Below are positions 37,414 through 47,127 of a stretch of 64,000 bases of DNA, one piece after another. Each line of letters opens with the position of its first letter. The stretch's first letter is position 1. Made by a program: the position numbers and the translations under genes. The notes under the pieces are model-generated. The model did not search any database, was not told the origin of the DNA, and saw nothing but the letters and a program-made list of their open reading frames with translations. Source of the stretch: JBLMXQ01 sp050257855 (GTDB lineage: Bacteria > Acidobacteriota > Vicinamibacteria > Vicinamibacterales > CAVVIG01); the NCBI GenBank assembly GCA_050257855.1, contig JBLMXQ010000072.1:23185-87184 (forward strand), given 5' to 3'.

Positions 37414-40400
37414 CTAGGCGCGCCCCTGGCCGCTTTCGATCTCGCGCTGCAGCGCCAGCGGCGCCTCGGCTGCGGGCCTCAGCGTCTCTTCGCGCGCCGG
37501 CCGCCGATGCGCGAGCCAGAGGCGCCCGCGCTCGATGTACACATAGTAGACCGGCGTGATGTAGAGCGTCAGGAGCTGGGAGACCAGCAGCCCGCCGACG
37601 ACGGCCAGGCCGAGGGGCCGCCGCGATTCGGCGCCGGCGCCCCAGCCGAGCGCGATCGGCAGCGTGCCGACCAGCGCGGACATGGTGGTCATCATGATCG
37701 GGCGGAAACGGACGAGGCACGCTTCGTGGATGGCGTCCTCCGGCGAACGGTGGTGCGTCCGCTGCGCTTCCACGGCGAAGTCCACCATCATGATCCCGTT
37801 CTTCTTGACCAGGCCGACGAGCATGATGACGCCCACGAACGCGTAGAGGCTCAGCTCGGTCTTGAAGATGAGCAATGTCAGCAGCGCGCCGAAGCCCGCG
37901 GCGGGCAGGCCCGAGAGAATCGTCAGCGGGTGCGTGAAGCTCTCGTAGAGGATGCCCAGCACGATGTAGATGACGACGATCGCCATCGCGAGGATCAACC
38001 CGAGCCCCTGCAGCGAGTCCTGGAATGCCCGGGCCGCGCCCTGGAATGTGGTCGCCACCGTGGACGGCAGGATCTGGGCGGCGGCGGCCCGAATCTCGTC
38101 GACGGCGTCACCGAGCGCCGCTCCCGGCGCCAGGTTGAAGGAGATCGTCACCGACGGGAGCTGCCCCGTGTGATTGACGGTGAGCGGGCCGACGGTGGTC
38201 GTCACCTTCGCGAGGGTGTTGAGCGGGATCAACTGGCCGCTGGTCGGGGAGCGGACGTAGAGCATGGAGAGCGCCGCCGGGTCGTTCTGGTACTGCGGCG
38301 CGACCTGCATGATGACCTGGTACTGGTTGTTCGGCGCGTAGATCTGCGACACCTGTCGCGTGCCGTAAGCGTTGTAGAGCGCGGTCTCGACCTGGTTCAC
38401 GTTCAGGCCGAGCGTCGAAATCTTGTCGCGATCCAGGTGGACCCTGACCTGCGGGTTCTTGATCTGCAGGTCGCTGTTGACGTCCTGCAGGCCGGGGAGC
38501 TGCCGCACCTTGTCTTCGAACAGCGGAGCGTAGTGGTACAGCTCGGCCGTGTCGGTGTCCTGCAGCGTGAACTGGTACAGGCTGCGGCTCTGGTACCCGC
38601 CGATGTTGATCGGCGGAGGATTGGTCAGGTAGACGCGCATGCCGGGGACCGACTGCAGCTTGGGCCGGAGCTCCGCGATGATCTCGTCGGCCGTGAGCGT
38701 GCGCTCGCCGCGCGGCTTCAGATCGACGTGGATGCGTCCCTGGTTGCCGCTTCCGCCGCCGGGCCCGAACCCGACGTTGTTGCTGAAGCCGTCGATGTTC
38801 GGATCCTTGGCCAGGATGGCGCCGACCTCCAGCTGGTGCCGCACCATCTCCTGATAGCCGATTCCCTGGATGGCCTCGGTATTGATGTTGAGCTGGCCGC
38901 TGTCCTCGTTCGGGATGAAGCCTTTCGGGATGATCACGAACAGGTAGGCCGTCCCGGCGAGCAGCAGCACCGAGAGGGCCATCATCGCCGCGCGATGTCT
39001 CAGCGCCAGCGTCAGCGACCAGTCGTACAGGCGCACCCAGGCGTCGAACATCCGCTCGATGGCGTTGTAGAAGCGCCCGTGGCGCTGGCTGTGCGGCGGC
39101 TTCAGGAACCGGCTGCACATCATCGGCGTCAGGCTGATCGAGACGAAGCCCGATACGAGAATCGCGACGCCGATCGTGACGGCGAACTCGTGCAGCAGGC
39201 GGCCGATGATGCCGCCCATGAAGAGCACCGGGATGAAGACGGCGGTCAGTGACAGCGTCATCGACACGATCGTGAAGGCGATCTCCTTCGATCCGTCGAA
39301 CGCCGCCTGCACCGGCGGCTTGCCCATCTCCATGTGCCGGACGATGTTCTCCAGCATGACGATGGCGTCGTCGACGAGGAAGCCGACCGACAGCGTGAGC
39401 GCCATCAGCGACAGGTTGTCGAGGCTGTATCCAAGGAGGTACATGACGGCGAAGGTCGCGATGATCGACACCGGCAGCGCCAGGCTGGGGATCACCGTCG
39501 CCGAGACGTTCCGCAGGAACAGGAAGATCACCATGATGACGAGGCCGATCGTCAGCATCAGGGTGAACTTCACGTCGTTGACCGACTCGCGAATCGTCAC
39601 CGAGCGATCGGAGCGGATGTCGAGCTGCACCGACGGCGGCAGCTGCTCCCGAAAGGTCGGCAGCAGCGCCTTCACGTCGTCGACGACGCGGACCGTGTTG
39701 GTGCCCGGCTGCTTCTGGATCGCCAGGTAGATCACCCGGTTGCCCTTGTACCAGCTCGCGGTCTTGTCGTTCTCGACGCCGTCGTAGACATGAGCGACTT
39801 CGTCGAGGCGGACCGGATTGCCGTTCCGGTAGGCGATGATCGTCGGGCCGTACTCCGAGGCATGCAGCAGCTGGCCGTTGGCCTGGACGACGAAGGTCTT
39901 GTCGCTGCCGTACAGCGTGCCGGTCGGCACGTTCGCGTTCGCGTTCTGGATGGCGGTGGCGACCTCGTCGATCCCGATCTGGTGGGCGGCGAGCTTGCGG
40001 GGGTCCACGTCCACGCGCACGGCGTATTTCTGCGACCCGAAGACGTTCACCTGGGCGACGCCGCTCACCATCGAGATCCGCTGCGCCATCGTCGACTCCG
40101 CGTACTCGTCCACCGTCGAGAGCGGCAGGGTATCGGAGTGGATGACGAGGAACAGCACCGGCGAATCGGCCGGGTTGACCTTCTGGTAGGACGGCGGCGA
40201 CGGCATCTGCGGCGGCAGCTGGCGGCTCGCCTTCGCAATCATCGACTGGACGTCCTGGGCGGCGGCGTCGATGTTGCGGCTCAGGTCGAACTGCAGCGTG
40301 ATGTTGGCGCTGCCCTGCGAGCTGCTCGAGTTGATCGAGCTGACGCCCGCAATCGTCGCGAACTGCTTTTCGAGCGGGAGCGCGACCGCGGAGGCCATCG

Positions 40401-40572
40401 TTTCCGGACTGGCGCCGGGCAGCCCGGCGTTGACCTGGATCGTGGGGAAGTCCACGTTCGGCAGGTCGCTGACCGGCAGCAACCGGTACGACATCACACC
40501 GAAAATCGTGATGGCCAGCATCACGAGCGTCGTCGTGATGGGCCGCTTGATGAACAGCGAGGCGAGATTCAT
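37414..40572 (-). CDS. RND multidrug efflux permease (MdtB/MuxB-like)
   Basis: Complete 1052-residue RND pump. It begins MNLASLFIKRPITTTLVMLA, has the proton-relay helix MALTLSVGFLVDDAIVMLEN, IPKGFIPNEDSGQLNIN after the second-half first helix, and FVGVIMLVGLVKKNGIMMVD near the end. The C-terminal tail is cytoplasmic (ALQREIESGQGRA). It resembles the MdtB/MdtC group more than AcrB. It overlaps the adaptor lipoprotein gene (40569-41717) by 4 bp and is transcribed in the same direction as the MacAB-like and TolC genes upstream, so it probably belongs to their operon. Confidence 0.93.
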   Translation of the reverse strand: MNLASLFIKRPITTTLVMLAITIFGVMSYRLLPVSDLPNVDFPTIQVNAGLPGASPETMASAVALPLEKQFATIAGVSSINSSSSQGSANITLQFDLSRNIDAAAQDVQSMIAKASRQLPPQMPSPPSYQKVNPADSPVLFLVIHSDTLPLSTVDEYAESTMAQRISMVSGVAQVNVFGSQKYAVRVDVDPRKLAAHQIGIDEVATAIQNANANVPTGTLYGSDKTFVVQANGQLLHASEYGPTIIAYRNGNPVRLDEVAHVYDGVENDKTASWYKGNRVIYLAIQKQPGTNTVRVVDDVKALLPTFREQLPPSVQLDIRSDRSVTIRESVNDVKFTLMLTIGLVIMVIFLFLRNVSATVIPSLALPVSIIATFAVMYLLGYSLDNLSLMALTLSVGFLVDDAIVMLENIVRHMEMGKPPVQAAFDGSKEIAFTIVSMTLSLTAVFIPVLFMGGIIGRLLHEFAVTIGVAILVSGFVSISLTPMMCSRFLKPPHSQRHGRFYNAIERMFDAWVRLYDWSLTLALRHRAAMMALSVLLLAGTAYLFVIIPKGFIPNEDSGQLNINTEAIQGIGYQEMVRHQLEVGAILAKDPNIDGFSNNVGFGPGGGSGNQGRIHVDLKPRGERTLTADEIIAELRPKLQSVPGMRVYLTNPPPINIGGYQSRSLYQFTLQDTDTAELYHYAPLFEDKVRQLPGLQDVNSDLQIKNPQVRVHLDRDKISTLGLNVNQVETALYNAYGTRQVSQIYAPNNQYQVIMQVAPQYQNDPAALSMLYVRSPTSGQLIPLNTLAKVTTTVGPLTVNHTGQLPSVTISFNLAPGAALGDAVDEIRAAAAQILPSTVATTFQGAARAFQDSLQGLGLILAMAIVVIYIVLGILYESFTHPLTILSGLPAAGFGALLTLLIFKTELSLYAFVGVIMLVGLVKKNGIMMVDFAVEAQRTHHRSPEDAIHEACLVRFRPIMMTTMSALVGTLPIALGWGAGAESRRPLGLAVVGGLLVSQLLTLYITPVYYVYIERGRLWLAHRRPAREETLRPAAEAPLALQREIESGQGRA

Positions 40573-41717
40573 GGTGTGACCCTGCTGCCGGCGTTCTTGA
40601 TCGTGATGCGGCTGCCGGCGACCAGTCGCAGCTGCCCGTCCGTCACGACCGTCTCTCCCGGCTTCAGACCCTGTCGGATCACCGAGTCGTCGCCGTTGGT
40701 CCGCTCCACGACGATCGGCCGGAGATCGACCGTCTCATCGGGCTTCACGACGAAGACGTAGTTCCCCTGCGGTCCGCTCTGGACCGCGGCGCTCGGCACG
40801 ACGGTCGCGTTCAGCTCGTGGGTCAGCGTCACGACGACGTTGACGAACTGCCCGGGCCAGAGGCTGCGGTTCCCGTTGGCGAACGTTCCCTTCAGCTTGA
40901 TCGTGCCGGTCGTCTGGTCCACCTGATTGTCGATGAAGGTGATGCGTCCGGTCGCCGGCGGGGCGGTATCGTTCGGCGGCGCGGCCGTGACGTTGATTGT
41001 ACCGTCGGCCATGTACCGCTTGACCTCGGCCATACGGGCCTCGGGGACGGCGAAGTCGACGTAGATCGGCGTGATCTGGTTGATCACGACGAGCGGCGCC
41101 GTGTCGTTGGCGCGCACCAGGTTGCCGGCGTGCACCATCAGCGCGCCGGTGCGGCCCGAGATCGGCGCCATGATGGTCGCGTACTGGAGCTGGACCTTCG
41201 CGTTCTCGACCGCCGCGCGATCCGCGCCGACCGTGGCGTCGAGCGCGGTCGCATTCGTCGTGATCTGGTCGGCCTGCTCGTGCGTCGCGATGCCGCGCTT
41301 GAGCAGGTCCTGGTATCGCACCACCTGCGCGCGGGCGTTCGCGGCCTGGGCCTGGTCCTTGGCGAGGTTCGCCTCCGCCTGCTGCAGGGCCGCCTCGAGC
41401 GGCCGGCGGTCGAGCGTGAACAGCACCTGCCCTTTCCTGACGTCGTCGCCTTCCCTGAAGTTGACAGAGGTCAGTTCGCCGGTGGTCTGCGCGCGGATCG
41501 CGACCGTCGAATACGCTTCGACCGTCCCGATGACCGCGAGCTGGATCGGCACCGACTTCGTGACGACCGACGTGGTCGTGACGGCGACCGGACCATCCTG
41601 CTGGCCGCGGCCGCGGCCCGCCGCCTGCGGGGTCGCCTCGCCGCCGCCGCAGGCCGTCGCGGCCAGAGCGCCCGCCAGCATCAGCGGGCCGAAGGACAGA
41701 GCAACATGCGCACGCAT
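40569..41717 (-). CDS. RND efflux periplasmic adaptor lipoprotein (MdtA-like)
   Basis: Adaptor of the MdtB-like pump (382 residues). From the ATG at 41717 there is a lipoprotein signal with lipobox LAATAC (Cys23), then the lipoyl halves TGELTSVNFREGDDVRKGQ and APISGRTGALMVHAGNLVR, and the FVNVVVTLTHE barrel. A longer open frame up to 41879 is a shadow of the neighbouring permease gene and lacks signal character. It lies 17 bp downstream of the MacB-type permease and overlaps the RND start. Confidence 0.9.
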   Translation of the reverse strand: MRAHVALSFGPLMLAGALAATACGGGEATPQAAGRGRGQQDGPVAVTTTSVVTKSVPIQLAVIGTVEAYSTVAIRAQTTGELTSVNFREGDDVRKGQVLFTLDRRPLEAALQQAEANLAKDQAQAANARAQVVRYQDLLKRGIATHEQADQITTNATALDATVGADRAAVENAKVQLQYATIMAPISGRTGALMVHAGNLVRANDTAPLVVINQITPIYVDFAVPEARMAEVKRYMADGTINVTAAPPNDTAPPATGRITFIDNQVDQTTGTIKLKGTFANGNRSLWPGQFVNVVVTLTHELNATVVPSAAVQSGPQGNYVFVVKPDETVDLRPIVVERTNGDDSVIRQGLKPGETVVTDGQLRLVAGSRITIKNAGSRVTP

Positions 41718-41734
41718 CGAAATAGGGACCTCGT

Positions 41735-42952
41735 TCACTCGAAACGCAGCGCTTCGATCGGATCGAGCGCCGACGCCTTGCGGGCGGGATAGAAGCCGAA
41801 GAACATGCCGGTGGCCGCCGCGAAGCCGAACGCCAGCGCGACGGCGTTGGGCGACACGGCCGTCGGCCACTGCAGCCACAGCGTCACGCCGGTCGACAGC
41901 GCGAAGCCGAGCCCGATGCCGATCAGTCCTCCGAAGAGGCTCAGCACGATCGCTTCCACCAGGAACTGCAGCAGCACGTCGCGGCCCCGCGCCCCGATCG
42001 CCATCCGCAGCCCGATCTCGCGCGTGCGCTCGGTAACCGACACCAGCATGATGTTCATGATGCCGATGCCGCCGACGAGCAGCGACACGCCGGCGATGCT
42101 CGCCAGCAGCGCCGTCATCGTCTGCGTCGCCTCCTTGCGGACGCTCGCCATTTCCTCGATGGTGCGCACCATGAAGTCGTCCGGATCCCCGGGCTGCAGC
42201 TTGTGCCGGACACGCAGCGTCTGGGAGATCTCGTCCGCCACCGCGGTCGTCTGGCCGGCCGAGGCGGCCGACACCGTCACGTTGTTGATGAAGGTGACGC
42301 CGCGCAGCTTCTTCATCACCGTCGTGTACGGCACGAACACCACGTCATCCTGATCCTGGCCCATGCTCGACTGGCCCTTGCTGGCCATCACGCCGACTAC
42401 GGTGAACGGCTGGTTCTGAATCCGGATCACCTGGCCAACCGGATTGGAGTCCTCGCCGAACAGCTCGTCCCGGACGACGCTGCCGAGCACGGCGACCTTG
42501 GCCGCCGACTGCACGTCCTGCGGCGAGAAGAACGACCCGAGCGACGCCGGCCACGCGCGGATGAGCGGAAGATCCACGTCGGTGCCCTGGATCTGCGTCG
42601 CCCAGTTCAGCGGGCCGGCGACGATCTGACCGCGCGTGTTCGACCCGGCCGCCGCGTACTGCACGCCGGGCAGCCGCGCAATAGCCGCCGCGTCCTCGGG
42701 CTTCAGCGTGCTGGCGGCGCCCTGGCCCATCCGGACGCCGCCCTGCGTCCAGTTGCCGGCCATCACGATGATCAGGTTGGTGCCGGCCGACTGGATCTGT
42801 GCCTCGATCGAGGACTGCGCGCCCGTGCCGAGCGCCACCATCGTGATGACCGCGGCGACGCCAATGATCATCCCGAGCATCGTCAGCGCGGTGCGCATCT
42901 TGTTGCGCCCGAGGGCCTTGAGCGCGATCCGCAGAATCATCAGCAGCGACAT
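41735..42952 (-). CDS. MacB-type ABC transporter permease
   Basis: Separate-permease version of MacB (405 residues): first helix (about 18-40, TMLGMIIGVAAVITMVALG), a large periplasmic MacB_PCD domain to about 275, then three helices with the FtsX-family segment VTERTREIGLRMAIGARGRD and GIGLGFALSTGVTLWL. It works with the ATPase 13 bp upstream and the MacA-like adaptor to export macrolides, siderophores or peptides through TolC by mechanotransmission. The substrate is not known. Confidence 0.92.
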   Translation of the reverse strand: MSLLMILRIALKALGRNKMRTALTMLGMIIGVAAVITMVALGTGAQSSIEAQIQSAGTNLIIVMAGNWTQGGVRMGQGAASTLKPEDAAAIARLPGVQYAAAGSNTRGQIVAGPLNWATQIQGTDVDLPLIRAWPASLGSFFSPQDVQSAAKVAVLGSVVRDELFGEDSNPVGQVIRIQNQPFTVVGVMASKGQSSMGQDQDDVVFVPYTTVMKKLRGVTFINNVTVSAASAGQTTAVADEISQTLRVRHKLQPGDPDDFMVRTIEEMASVRKEATQTMTALLASIAGVSLLVGGIGIMNIMLVSVTERTREIGLRMAIGARGRDVLLQFLVEAIVLSLFGGLIGIGLGFALSTGVTLWLQWPTAVSPNAVALAFGFAAATGMFFGFYPARKASALDPIEALRFE

Positions 42953-42965
42953 GACTGGCTCCTGG

Positions 42966-43718
42966 CTAGGCCGTGGCCTCCTCGGCGGGAAGCGCCTGCA
43001 GCTCGTCGTCGGCGATCCGGCGCTCGCTGACAGGGTGGTCCGAAACGATCTGCCCGTCGCGGCAGGCGATGATCCGCGTGCCGTATTCCGCGATGTCGTG
43101 CTCGTGCGTGATGACGAGGACGGTGATTCCGCGCTCTCTGTTGAGGCGCTGGAAGATGCCCATTACTTCGATGCTGGTTCTGGTGTCGAGGTTCCCGGTC
43201 GGCTCGTCCGCGAGGAGAATCGACGGGTTGGTGATGAGCGCGCGCGCGATGGCGACGCGCTGCTGCTGACCGCCCGAGAGCTGGTTCGGGTGGTGGTCGG
43301 CGCGCTCCTGCAGCCCCACGGCCGCGAGCGCCTCCATCGCGAGCTTGCGGCGCTCGGCGGTGCGCATCTTGCCGCCCCGGTAGAGGAGGGGCAGCTCGAC
43401 GTTGTCGAGCGCCGTCGTGCGCGCGAGCAGATTGAAGCCCTGGAACACGAACCCGATCTTCTTGTTTCGCACGTCGGCGAGCTGGTCCTTCGTCATCTGC
43501 GATACGTCCTGGCCGTCGAGCAGGTACTGGCCCGACGTCGGCCGGTCCAGGCAGCCGAGGATGTGCATCAGCGTGGACTTGCCCGATCCCGACGGTCCCG
43601 TGACCGAGACGAACTCGCCGCGGGCGACGTCCAGCGACACGCCGCGCAGCGCGCGCACCTCGACCTCGCCGACTACGTACGTCTTGACGAGGCCCCGGAC
43701 CGAGATCACCGGCGGCAT
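42966..43718 (-). CDS. MacB-type ABC transporter ATPase
   Basis: ATP-binding subunit of 250 residues with Walker A GPSGSGKST (about 41-49), signature LSGGQQQR, Walker B ILLADEPTGNLD and H-loop VITHEHD. The start at 43718 (MPPVISVRGLVKTYVVG) is 5 bp downstream of the MacA-like gene; a much longer frame upstream is a shadow of that gene. Together with the following permease it corresponds to one MacB chain split in two proteins. Confidence 0.94.
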   Translation of the reverse strand: MPPVISVRGLVKTYVVGEVEVRALRGVSLDVARGEFVSVTGPSGSGKSTLMHILGCLDRPTSGQYLLDGQDVSQMTKDQLADVRNKKIGFVFQGFNLLARTTALDNVELPLLYRGGKMRTAERRKLAMEALAAVGLQERADHHPNQLSGGQQQRVAIARALITNPSILLADEPTGNLDTRTSIEVMGIFQRLNRERGITVLVITHEHDIAEYGTRIIACRDGQIVSDHPVSERRIADDELQALPAEEATA

Positions 43719-43723
43719 CAGTC

Positions 43724-45289
43724 CTATCGTCCTCCCGGTCTGCCCCGCTGCGGACCCATCAACGGATTGCCGGTGCCGGTCACGTTCGTGCGGGTGGCGC
43801 CGCCGAAAATGCTCGTCACGACCTCCATCCCCGGCTGCAGCTCGCTGCCGAGAAGCTCGGTGACCTGGCCGTCCGTGATGCCGAGGCGAACGTGCACCGG
43901 CTTGAGCTGCTTGTTCATGTAGAGCCACGCGCGGCCGCTCGACTCGGTCGGCTGCAGAGGAGCGAACAGCGCGTCGATCGTCTCGGCCCCTTGCCCGGCG
44001 GCGCCTTTCTTCGGCGCGGTTTTCGGTGCGGTTTTCGGCGCCGGCTTCGACGCCTGCTCGAACGCGCTCACGTCCACGCCGCGCGACTTCAACCGCTCGA
44101 GGAACTGCTGCTGCTCGTCGGCCGACAGCGTCTTGAAGCGCTCCAGCATGCGGGCCTGGCGGTCGGCCGAGTCGGCGCCCCGGCCCTGCCATTCACCCCC
44201 CGCCGCGCCCTGACCAGCCTGAGCACCCCGTGTGCCCATCGAACCCTGTGAACCCTGCGAACCCTGTGAACCTCGTGAACCCGTTCCCCGCGCCGTCAGT
44301 TCGGGCGGGACCGCCTGACCCAGGGCAGCGAACATCTCGGCGGTCGGCCGGAAGCGCAGAGCCGCGTTGGGAATCCGCAGCGCATCCGTCCGCCGCGCGA
44401 CCTCGACCTTCACGTTCGCCGTCATGCCTGGCTTGAGCTTCAGATCGGTGTTCGGCACGTCGATGACCGCTCCGTACGTCGTCACGTTCTGGACGACGAC
44501 CGGCTGCAGCCGGATCTGCGACACCGTGCCGTGGAAGTCCTCGGTCGGGTACGCGTCCACGCGGAAGGTGACCTGCTGGCCGGGGCGGATGCGGCCGACG
44601 TCGGCTTCGTCGATGCTGGCGTTGACCTGCATCTTGGTCAGGTCGGCGGCGATGATGAAGAGGGTCGGCGACTGGAAGCTCGCGGCGACGGTCTGGCCGA
44701 TGTCGACGTTGCGCGACGTGACGATGCCGTCGATCGGCGCGGTGATGACGCAGTGCTCCAGGCTCACCTGGTTCTGGCTGAGCGAGGCCTGAGCCTGCTC
44801 CACGGACGCCTGCGACGACTGCAGGGTGGCCTGCGCCGAGTCGACGGCGATCTTGGCCGCGTCGAGGTCGCTCTGCGGAATCAGTTTCCGCGCGGCGAGC
44901 TCCTTGGCGCGCGTGTACTTCTGCTGCGCGTCGAGCAGCGCGACGCGGTTGCGCTCGACGTCGGCCTTGGACTTGGCCAGGTTGGCGCGCGCCTGCGCCA
45001 CCTGCGCCTGGAACAGCGACGGGTCGAGGCGGGCGATCACCTGCCCCTTGTGCACGATCGAGTTGAAGTCGGCGCCGAGATACGAGATGTTGCCCGACAC
45101 CTGGCTGCCGACCTGCACGGTCGTGACCGCCTGCAGCGTTCCCGTCGCGCCGACCGTGTCGACGATCTCGCCACGCGTGATCGGCGCCGTGTTGACGGTC
45201 ATCGCGGCGCCGTTGCGGCTCATGTAGTAAGCCCCCGCCCCGACGCCGATGGCAGCCACGATGAGGACGATGATGACCGCTCGTTTCAT
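43724..45289 (-). CDS. MacA-like periplasmic adaptor with collagen-like insert
   Basis: Adaptor of the MacB-type transporter, 521 residues, about 130-150 longer than usual. N-terminal membrane anchor (about 4-24), lipoyl halves QVSGNISYLGADFNSIVHKG and ITAPIDGIVTSRNVDIGQ with a hairpin at about 100-165, then beta-barrel. The extra length is an insert near residues 330-430 that starts with collagen-like Gly-X-Y repeats (GSRGSQGSQGSQGSMG), continues with a helical DEQQQFLERLK part and ends in Lys/Ala/Pro repeats (KPAPKTAPKTAPKK). It lies 48 bp downstream of the TolC gene, separated by a heptanucleotide array. Confidence 0.88.
   Translation of the reverse strand: MKRAVIIVLIVAAIGVGAGAYYMSRNGAAMTVNTAPITRGEIVDTVGATGTLQAVTTVQVGSQVSGNISYLGADFNSIVHKGQVIARLDPSLFQAQVAQARANLAKSKADVERNRVALLDAQQKYTRAKELAARKLIPQSDLDAAKIAVDSAQATLQSSQASVEQAQASLSQNQVSLEHCVITAPIDGIVTSRNVDIGQTVAASFQSPTLFIIAADLTKMQVNASIDEADVGRIRPGQQVTFRVDAYPTEDFHGTVSQIRLQPVVVQNVTTYGAVIDVPNTDLKLKPGMTANVKVEVARRTDALRIPNAALRFRPTAEMFAALGQAVPPELTARGTGSRGSQGSQGSQGSMGTRGAQAGQGAAGGEWQGRGADSADRQARMLERFKTLSADEQQQFLERLKSRGVDVSAFEQASKPAPKTAPKTAPKKGAAGQGAETIDALFAPLQPTESSGRAWLYMNKQLKPVHVRLGITDGQVTELLGSELQPGMEVVTSIFGGATRTNVTGTGNPLMGPQRGRPGGR
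44241..44280. repeat. Nine-nucleotide tandem repeat coding for Gly-X-Y units
   Basis: On the plus strand GAACCCTGT, GAACCCTGC, GAACCCTGT and GAACCTCGT follow one another from 44241 to 44276, with a further GAAC. The array is inside the MacA-like gene, and its period of nine keeps the reading frame, giving the Gly-Ser-Gln-type collagen-like repeats. Slippage here would change repeat number without frameshift. Confidence 0.85.
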
Positions 45290-45304
45290 GATTCGTCAGA
45301 CGCG

Positions 45305-45341
45305 AGCCCCTGGCGCTCAGCCCTGAGCCCCCGTCCCTCAG
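45305..45341. repeat. Degenerate seven-nucleotide repeat between tolC and macA-like genes
   Basis: Units AGCCCCT, GGCGCTC, AGCCCTG, AGCCCCC and GTCCCTC are read from 45305 to 45339. The TGA stop of the TolC gene (complement of 45338-45340) lies in the last unit, and the array fills most of the gap before the next gene. It belongs to the same repeat type as at 4483 and 58915. Confidence 0.6.
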
Positions 45342-47098
45342 TTGCCTCCACCCCCTCCGGCCACCACCGTCGGGCGGCCGCTGCCGACCGCCGTGTTGTT
45401 CAGGCCTCCGGAGCTGACCACCGTCACGTTCGAGCTCTGGAGCGTCGTCTGCTGCAGCCGATCGAGCTCCACGAGCGATTTGCGATACGCGAGGATCGCC
45501 TGCAGCTCGTTGTTCTGCGCCGTCGCGAGATCGCGCTGCGCCTGGACGACCAGGTAGTTCGTGGACATGCCGACCTCGAACTTGCTGTTCTCCGCATCGA
45601 GCTGCTGCTGCGCCAGATCGCGCGCGGCCTGCGCTGCCTGCACGCGCTCGATGTTGCTCTGCGCCTGCACCGCGGCGTTGGTGACGTCGGTCGCGATCTG
45701 CAGCTCGATCTGATGGAGCTGCGCCTCGGTCTGGCTCATCTGAATCTTGGCGCGGGCGACGGCGGCATCCGCCGTGCTCGTGCCGAGCGGGTAGCTGAAG
45801 TTCACCGTGACGTTCCACTGCGGGTAGTTGGCGCCGAGCAGGGAGCTGAGCGCGTCGCCGTAGCCGCCGGGAACCGTGCCGATGACTTGCCGCGTGATCC
45901 CTGAACCTTCGGTGATGAACTGCGTTCCGCCCAGACCGAGCAGCCCGTAGCGTGCGACGAGATCCGCCTGCGGCAGCACCTGGTTGTGCAGGAACTTCAT
46001 CGTTTCGGTGTTCGCCTGCAGCTCCTTCTGCGCAATCGTGAGGTCGGTGCGGGCGCTGAGCGCCTTGCGGACGGCCGCGTCGACGTCAATCGGCACGGGG
46101 CGGAAGTCGGGACGGTCCACCGGGTCGATGCTCGCGCTCCAGTTCGGGTCCTGCGTGCCGGCGACGATCAGGCGCTTCAGCGCGAGCTCGGCGGTGCGCT
46201 GCGTTGCCTCCGCCGTCACGAGGTTCTGCCGCTGCGTCGCGGCCTGCGCCTGCGCCTGCACGACGTCGATCGGCGCCATCGTGCCCACCTCGACGCGCGT
46301 CTGGTTGTCCTTGACGAGCTGGTCCGCGAGGGCTACCGACTGCTTGGCGACGTCGACCGACTGCACGGCGAACACGTAGTCCCAGTACGCGTTGCGCACG
46401 TTCGAGAGCGTGTTGATGATCGTCGCCTGGAGCTGGACCTCGGAGATGTCCTGGTTCAGCTTCGTCACCACGAGCTGCTCGCGCGTCGAGTCGACCGCGA
46501 AGCCGCGCAGCAGCGGCTGCGTGTATTGCGCCGACCAGTTCGGGTTGAACGACGGATTGAACAGCGCGGTGGCGCTGGTCGTCTTCGTTCGCGTGTTGTT
46601 CAGCTGGACGCTCAGGCTTCCGCCGCCCCATGGGATGTTCTGCGCGAGGCCGCCGTTGTAGTTCTGAACGCGCTGCGTGATGCCGGTTCCCGCCGCGTTG
46701 CCCGCGATGGTCGACGTCGACGGGTTCGTCGCGCTCTGCGCCACCACCTGTGAAGTCACCGACGGGTGATAGGCCGCCCGCAGGCTGGCCAGGGAGAAGT
46801 CGAACGTCTGCGGGCTCAGACGCTGAACCGAGATGTCGAGATTCCGCTCGAGCGCCAGCTTCACGGCGTCGTCGAGCGTCAGGCGCACCATCGGCCGGCC
46901 ATTCTCGGCGCTTGGCTGCGGCGTGGGCGCCGGCGTCTGCAGGTTTGCGCCGGCGCGTTCGGCCGCCACGCGAATCAGCTCCCTGATGCGCGCCTCGGTC
47001 GGCGCCGGCGCCTGCGCGGCGACGCCCGGGGGCGCCGCGGCCAGCAGGGCCGCTGCTGCGGCACAGGTCACCATCCAGTTCGTTGCCTTCCGTCTCAT
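45338..47098 (-). CDS. TolC-family outer-membrane efflux channel
   Basis: Outer-membrane channel (586 residues), longer than average because of an N-terminal extension: signal peptide to about residue 28 (GVAAQ), a linker with TEARIRELIRVAAERAGANL, then the TolC start VRLTLDDAVKLALERNLDIS. Two OEP repeats with long coiled-coil helices follow (QAQAATQRQNLVTAEATQRT, RDLAQQQLDAENSKFEVGM). The C-terminus is Gly-rich (VVAGGGGGN). It is upstream of the MacA/MacB genes and the MdtA/MdtB pair and probably serves both systems. Confidence 0.93.
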   Translation of the reverse strand: MRRKATNWMVTCAAAAALLAAAPPGVAAQAPAPTEARIRELIRVAAERAGANLQTPAPTPQPSAENGRPMVRLTLDDAVKLALERNLDISVQRLSPQTFDFSLASLRAAYHPSVTSQVVAQSATNPSTSTIAGNAAGTGITQRVQNYNGGLAQNIPWGGGSLSVQLNNTRTKTTSATALFNPSFNPNWSAQYTQPLLRGFAVDSTREQLVVTKLNQDISEVQLQATIINTLSNVRNAYWDYVFAVQSVDVAKQSVALADQLVKDNQTRVEVGTMAPIDVVQAQAQAATQRQNLVTAEATQRTAELALKRLIVAGTQDPNWSASIDPVDRPDFRPVPIDVDAAVRKALSARTDLTIAQKELQANTETMKFLHNQVLPQADLVARYGLLGLGGTQFITEGSGITRQVIGTVPGGYGDALSSLLGANYPQWNVTVNFSYPLGTSTADAAVARAKIQMSQTEAQLHQIELQIATDVTNAAVQAQSNIERVQAAQAARDLAQQQLDAENSKFEVGMSTNYLVVQAQRDLATAQNNELQAILAYRKSLVELDRLQQTTLQSSNVTVVSSGGLNNTAVGSGRPTVVAGGGGGN

Positions 47099-47127
47099 CG
47101 CTGCTGTCCTCTATCCAGTGTAACGGG

